A DNA stretch of 64,000 bases. Origin: Defluviibacillus sp043739385. GTDB lineage: Bacteria; Pseudomonadota; Gammaproteobacteria; Burkholderiales; Burkholderiaceae_C. This document shows, piece by piece, positions 60,789 through 64,000 of this stretch. A program made the translations under genes and the position numbers. The notes beneath the pieces are model-generated. The model did no database searches. It was not told where the DNA came from and worked only from the letters and a program-made list of their open reading frames with translations. Numbering within the stretch: the stretch's first letter is position 1; each line of letters begins with the position of its first letter. The DNA is taken from the NCBI GenBank assembly GCA_043739385.1, contig JAYUED010000050.1, positions 58,806 to 122,805 on the forward strand, in the 5' to 3' direction.

Positions 60789-62600
60789 ATGAATCACATC
60801 AGAAACTTCTCGATCATTGCGCACATTGACCACGGTAAGTCGACCCTGGCTGACCGCTTGATTCAACGCTGTGGCGGCTTAGAAGCGCGCGAAATGTCGG
60901 CGCAGGTGCTTGACTCGATGGATATCGAGAAAGAGCGTGGCATCACTATTAAAGCTCAAACTGCTGCCTTGCAATACAAAGCGCTGGACGGGCAGGTATA
61001 CAACCTGAATTTGATCGACACCCCTGGTCATGTGGACTTCTCCTACGAAGTCAGCCGCTCGCTCTCCGCCTGCGAAGGTGCATTGCTGGTCGTGGATGCC
61101 AGCCAGGGCGTTGAAGCGCAAACTGTGGCCAACTGCTACACCGCGCTGGAACTCGGTGTTACCGTGGTGCCCGTGTTGAATAAAATGGATTTGCCGAATG
61201 CCGATCCTGACAACGCCCGCAGTGAAATCGAAGACGTAATTGGCATTGACGCCACTGACGCGATTCCTTGTTCCGCCAAAACTGGTCTGGGCATCGACGA
61301 GATTCTGGAAGCCATCATTGCCAAGGTGCCCGCCCCCAAAGGCGACCCCAATGCTGCGCTGCGTGCCATGATTATCGACAGCTGGTTCGACCCTTATGTA
61401 GGCGTCGTGATGTTGGTACGTGTGGTGGATGGTCGCTTGGCTAAGGGCGAGCGCATCAAAATAATGGCATCAGGCGCGACGTACAACGCGGACAATCTGG
61501 GCGTATTCACACCCTCAACGCAGCCACGAAACTCGCTGGAAGCAGGTGAAGTGGGCTTCATCATTGCAGGTATCAAAGAACTGCAAGCGGCCAAAGTGGG
61601 GGATACCGTCACCCTTATCAAGCTAGGTTCTGGCGGTGCGGCGGCCACAGCGACTGAAGCTTTGCCAGGTTTCAAAGAAATTCAGCCCCAAGTGTTTGCT
61701 GGTCTTTACCCGACCGAAGCCAGTGAGTACGAATCGCTGCGCGATGCACTGGAAAAGCTCAAATTGAACGACGCCTCACTGCATTACGAGCCTGAAGTCT
61801 CGCAAGCACTCGGGTTTGGCTTTCGCTGCGGCTTTCTGGGCTTGCTGCACATGGAAATTGTGCAAGAGCGCCTGGAGCGTGAGTTTGACCAAGACCTCAT
61901 CACCACAGCACCCAGCGTGGTTTATCAGGTAGTACGGGCTGATGGTGAGGTGGTATTGGTCGAAAACCCCTCCAAAATGCCTGACCAAGGCCGCACTGAA
62001 GAAGTGCGCGAACCTATCGTCACTGTGCACCTCTACATGCCGCAAGAGTACGTGGGCGCGGTGATGACGCTGGCCAACCAAAAGCGCGGTGTGCAGATGA
62101 ACATGGCTTACCACGGCCGCCAGGTGATGTTGACCTACGAGATGCCATTGGGCGAAATCGTGCTGGACTTCTTCGACAAGCTCAAATCGGTGAGCCGGGG
62201 CTATGCATCCATGGACTACGAGTTCAAGGAATACCGCACGGCCGACGTGGTGAAGGTCGATATTTTGCTCAATGGCGAAAAAGTTGATGCACTTTCGATC
62301 ATTGTTCACCGCAGCCAAAGCCAGTACCGAGGCCGTGCAGTGGTTGCCAAGATGCGCGAAATCATCAGCCGTCAGATGTACGACGTGGCGATCCAGGCTG
62401 CCATTGGCAGCACTATCATTGCCCGTGAAAGCATCAAAGCCTTGCGTAAAAACGTGCTGGCAAAATGCTACGGTGGTGACATCAGCCGTAAGCGCAAGCT
62501 CCTTGAGAAACAAAAAGCAGGTAAAAAACGCATGAAGCAAATCGGATCCGTTGAAGTGCCCCAGGAAGCTTTTCTGGCAATATTGCAGGTGGAAGACTGA
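60789..62600 (+). CDS. lepA: Elongation factor 4 (LepA)
   Basis: A 603-residue translational GTPase that back-translocates stalled ribosomes. IIAHIDHGKSTLADRL is the P-loop, LIDTPGHVDFSYEVSRSL is G3 and VLNKMDLPNADPD is G4. The C-terminal LepA domain ends KRMKQIGSVEVPQEAFLAIL. I use the ATG at 60789. lepB follows after one base. Confidence 0.97.
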   Translation: MNHIRNFSIIAHIDHGKSTLADRLIQRCGGLEAREMSAQVLDSMDIEKERGITIKAQTAALQYKALDGQVYNLNLIDTPGHVDFSYEVSRSLSACEGALLVVDASQGVEAQTVANCYTALELGVTVVPVLNKMDLPNADPDNARSEIEDVIGIDATDAIPCSAKTGLGIDEILEAIIAKVPAPKGDPNAALRAMIIDSWFDPYVGVVMLVRVVDGRLAKGERIKIMASGATYNADNLGVFTPSTQPRNSLEAGEVGFIIAGIKELQAAKVGDTVTLIKLGSGGAAATATEALPGFKEIQPQVFAGLYPTEASEYESLRDALEKLKLNDASLHYEPEVSQALGFGFRCGFLGLLHMEIVQERLEREFDQDLITTAPSVVYQVVRADGEVVLVENPSKMPDQGRTEEVREPIVTVHLYMPQEYVGAVMTLANQKRGVQMNMAYHGRQVMLTYEMPLGEIVLDFFDKLKSVSRGYASMDYEFKEYRTADVVKVDILLNGEKVDALSIIVHRSQSQYRGRAVVAKMREIISRQMYDVAIQAAIGSTIIARESIKALRKNVLAKCYGGDISRKRKLLEKQKAGKKRMKQIGSVEVPQEAFLAILQVED

Positions 62601-62601
62601 T

Positions 62602-63585
62602 ATGTTGGCCTTCATGCCTGTCCTTACTGCCTGCGTGCTCGCAGCTTTTGTCGGTTATGCCGGTTCCTGGTATTTCGGGATGCTGGAAGGCAACTTCGCC
62701 CTCTTGCTGTTCTTGGCGACTTTCGTGACGGGTCTTTACTGGCTCGCAGAACGCTTCATTTTCTTGCCCCAGCGTGAAAAAGCCTTGTTACTGACAGTGG
62801 CCGAGCAGGCTCGTCGCCGCGAAGCGCTGGACAAAATGGGTATTAAAAAAGTCGAAGAAAGCACACCCATTGCTCCTGAGCACGAGCGCCTGTTCATGCA
62901 GCCTTGGTGGCTGGACTGGACCGCCGGGCTGTTCCCCGTGATCTTGGCTGTATTTGTGCTGCGTTCGTTCTTGTTCGAGCCTTTCAAAATCCCCTCTGGT
63001 TCCATGATCCCTACGCTGTGGGTGGGGGACTTGATTCTCGTGAATAAATTTCATTATGGTTTGCGTCTGCCCGTCCTTAATATTAAGGTCACCGAAGGCA
63101 GCAAGCCCCAGCGTGGTGATGTGATGGTTTTTCGCTATCCACCCAAACCCAGCTTGGACTACATCAAGCGCGTGGTGGGTGTACCGGGCGATCAGGTGGC
63201 GTACCTGAACAAAAAATTGACTATCAACGGCCAAGCGATCAGCAAAGAGGCACAGCCTGATTTCTTTGAAGAAGATGCGATGCGCTACTTCAAGCAGTTT
63301 CAGGAAACGCTGGGGGGTAAAACCCACGGTTTGCTCAATGACGACGACCGACCTGCGTTTGTGCCAGGTGCCGATGATTTCGCTTTCAAGCAAAACTGCA
63401 ACTACACCGTTGAAGGCGTAACCTGCAAAGTGCCTGAAGGCATGTATTTCATGATGGGAGACAACCGCGACAACTCCCTGGATTCACGCTACTGGGGCTT
63501 TGTTCCTGACAAAAATATTGTCGGCAAAGCATTTTTTGTCTGGATGAACTTTGGTCATTTGGGCCGCATTGGTTCGTTTGATTAG
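62602..63585 (+). CDS. lepB: Signal peptidase I
   Basis: A 327-residue membrane protease. Two N-terminal transmembrane segments precede the catalytic domain; the Ser is in KIPSGSMIPTL near residue 132, the Lys in DYIKRVVGVPGD near residue 187, and MGDNRDNSLDSRYWGFV near residue 290 is the C-terminal box. It removes signal peptides from the secreted proteins encoded here, among others. Confidence 0.96.
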   Translation: MLAFMPVLTACVLAAFVGYAGSWYFGMLEGNFALLLFLATFVTGLYWLAERFIFLPQREKALLLTVAEQARRREALDKMGIKKVEESTPIAPEHERLFMQPWWLDWTAGLFPVILAVFVLRSFLFEPFKIPSGSMIPTLWVGDLILVNKFHYGLRLPVLNIKVTEGSKPQRGDVMVFRYPPKPSLDYIKRVVGVPGDQVAYLNKKLTINGQAISKEAQPDFFEEDAMRYFKQFQETLGGKTHGLLNDDDRPAFVPGADDFAFKQNCNYTVEGVTCKVPEGMYFMMGDNRDNSLDSRYWGFVPDKNIVGKAFFVWMNFGHLGRIGSFD

Positions 63586-63595
63586 GAGCACAGTG

Positions 63596-63979
63596 ATGGA
63601 TAAAGCTTTTGCCGGTACAACTCACCACTACCCACAGAAATATCCACAGCGCGGCTTTTCAGTGCTTGGGATGCTTTTTTTCGGTGGCATTGTTGCCTGC
63701 CTGTTCGTCGTAGGTGCGCAAGTAGTGCCCACCGTGATCGAGTACCAAGCCATTCTGAAAGCCAGTAATAAAGCGGCCCATGAGGGTAACTCTGTGGCTG
63801 AAGTTCGCGCTATTTACGATCGTGCTGCTGCGATTGACGACATGTCATCCGTTAGTGGTAAAGACCTGGGCGTCACCAAAGACGGTGACAAAATTGTGGT
63901 CGATTTTGCCTACCAACGCGAAATTCATCTCGCGGGCCCTGCTTACCTGCTGTTGAAATACCAGGGACGCAGCAAATAG
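63596..63979 (+). CDS. DUF4845 membrane protein
   Basis: A 127-residue protein with one transmembrane segment (GMLFFGGIVACLFVVGAQVV) and a small periplasmic domain. Proteins of this family sit between lepB and rnc in many beta- and gammaproteobacteria; function unknown. AGGAG precedes the ATG at 63596. Confidence 0.85.
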   Translation: MDKAFAGTTHHYPQKYPQRGFSVLGMLFFGGIVACLFVVGAQVVPTVIEYQAILKASNKAAHEGNSVAEVRAIYDRAAAIDDMSSVSGKDLGVTKDGDKIVVDFAYQREIHLAGPAYLLLKYQGRSK

Positions 63980-64000
63980 GTGGCCGCTATTCCTAAGCTC
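63980..64000 (+). CDS. rnc: Probable start of rnc (RNase III), cut by window edge
   Basis: A GTG directly after the DUF4845 stop opens a frame reading VAAIPKL to the edge. Conserved gene order predicts rnc here. Seven codons cannot confirm the identity or the start. Confidence 0.3.

Noticed and set aside
61020..61032. Possible CRISPR, phage or defence genes anywhere in the window
   Set aside because: No regularly spaced repeats, integrase, toxin-antitoxin pair or defence-type domains were found; the dense gene content is metabolic and housekeeping. Coordinates are only a placeholder inside lepA.
61776..62615. 279-codon minus-strand frame
   Set aside because: It is antisense to lepA and has the His-rich composition typical of such shadows.

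Overview
The window is a bacterial chromosome segment, almost certainly from a betaproteobacterium of the order Burkholderiales and probably the family Comamonadaceae. The evidence is the right-hand core block (rpmF, plsX, fabHDG, acpP, fabF, a YgfX-like gene, rpoE, rseA, rseB, degP, lepA, lepB, a DUF4845 gene), the orphan Bug-family binding proteins, and the fused uraD-allC gene. I assign no species. I see no rRNA, tRNA, CRISPR array, insertion sequence or phage gene.

Layout. (1) 1-1818: a purine-type (NCS2) permease with a TGTATACA operator upstream. (2) 1934-3928: a VOC/glyoxalase-like protein and a zinc-less MDR oxidoreductase; a strong 25-bp dyad precedes the latter. (3) 3940-18129: a sugar or sugar-alcohol island. 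A CbbR-like LysR regulator diverges from operon 1 (ribitol-dehydrogenase-like SDR, permease, binding protein, ATPase). Operon 2 follows (aldolase-SDR fusion, ATPase, permease, binding protein, SDR, FGGY kinase). The LysR 5' end plus its roughly 210-bp promoter region occurs a second time, as a degenerate copy with a 35-codon lysR remnant, directly in front of operon 2. (4) 18213-26331: a purine catabolic block (M20 hydrolase, uraD-allC fusion, allantoinase puuE, GntR regulator, HIU hydrolase, lipoprotein, xdhC, membrane urate oxidase puuD). Three near-identical TGTATACA dyads lie before the permease, between gntR and uraH, and before puuD, and suggest a GntR regulon. (5) 26358-29236: a diguanylate cyclase and a CoA-transferase/hydrolase. 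(6) 29554-34481: a branched-chain amino acid type ABC transporter in which LivM and LivG are fused. (7) 34607-37580: a ProQ/FinO protein, a flavin reductase-like protein and an 8-oxoguanine-deaminase-type amidohydrolase. (8) 37650-42241: a tartrate/D-malate module (LysR, TtuC-like dehydrogenase, Bug protein, TtuD-like glycerate kinase). (9) 42254-50063: a five-gene minus-strand operon that looks like a mandelate/benzoylformate pathway (benzoylformate decarboxylase, aldehyde dehydrogenase, FAD-linked 2-hydroxyacid dehydrogenase, two Bug proteins) with a divergent LysR gene. (10) 50103-64000: conserved housekeeping genes for fatty-acid synthesis, envelope stress and translation, running off the right edge toward a probable rnc.

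How the genes work together. The purine genes cover uptake, XDH maturation, urate to 5-hydroxyisourate (PuuD), HIU hydrolysis, OHCU decarboxylation, allantoin opening and allantoate hydrolysis; the XDH subunits themselves are not in the window. The sugar island supplies two complete CUT2-type ABC importers, two single-domain SDRs, a kinase and an aldolase-SDR fusion. These fit a route from polyol to ketose to ketose phosphate to DHAP plus an aldehyde, but the substrate is not determined. Most of the accessory half consists of uptake and peripheral catabolic modules, each with its own local regulator. I judged composition only by eye.
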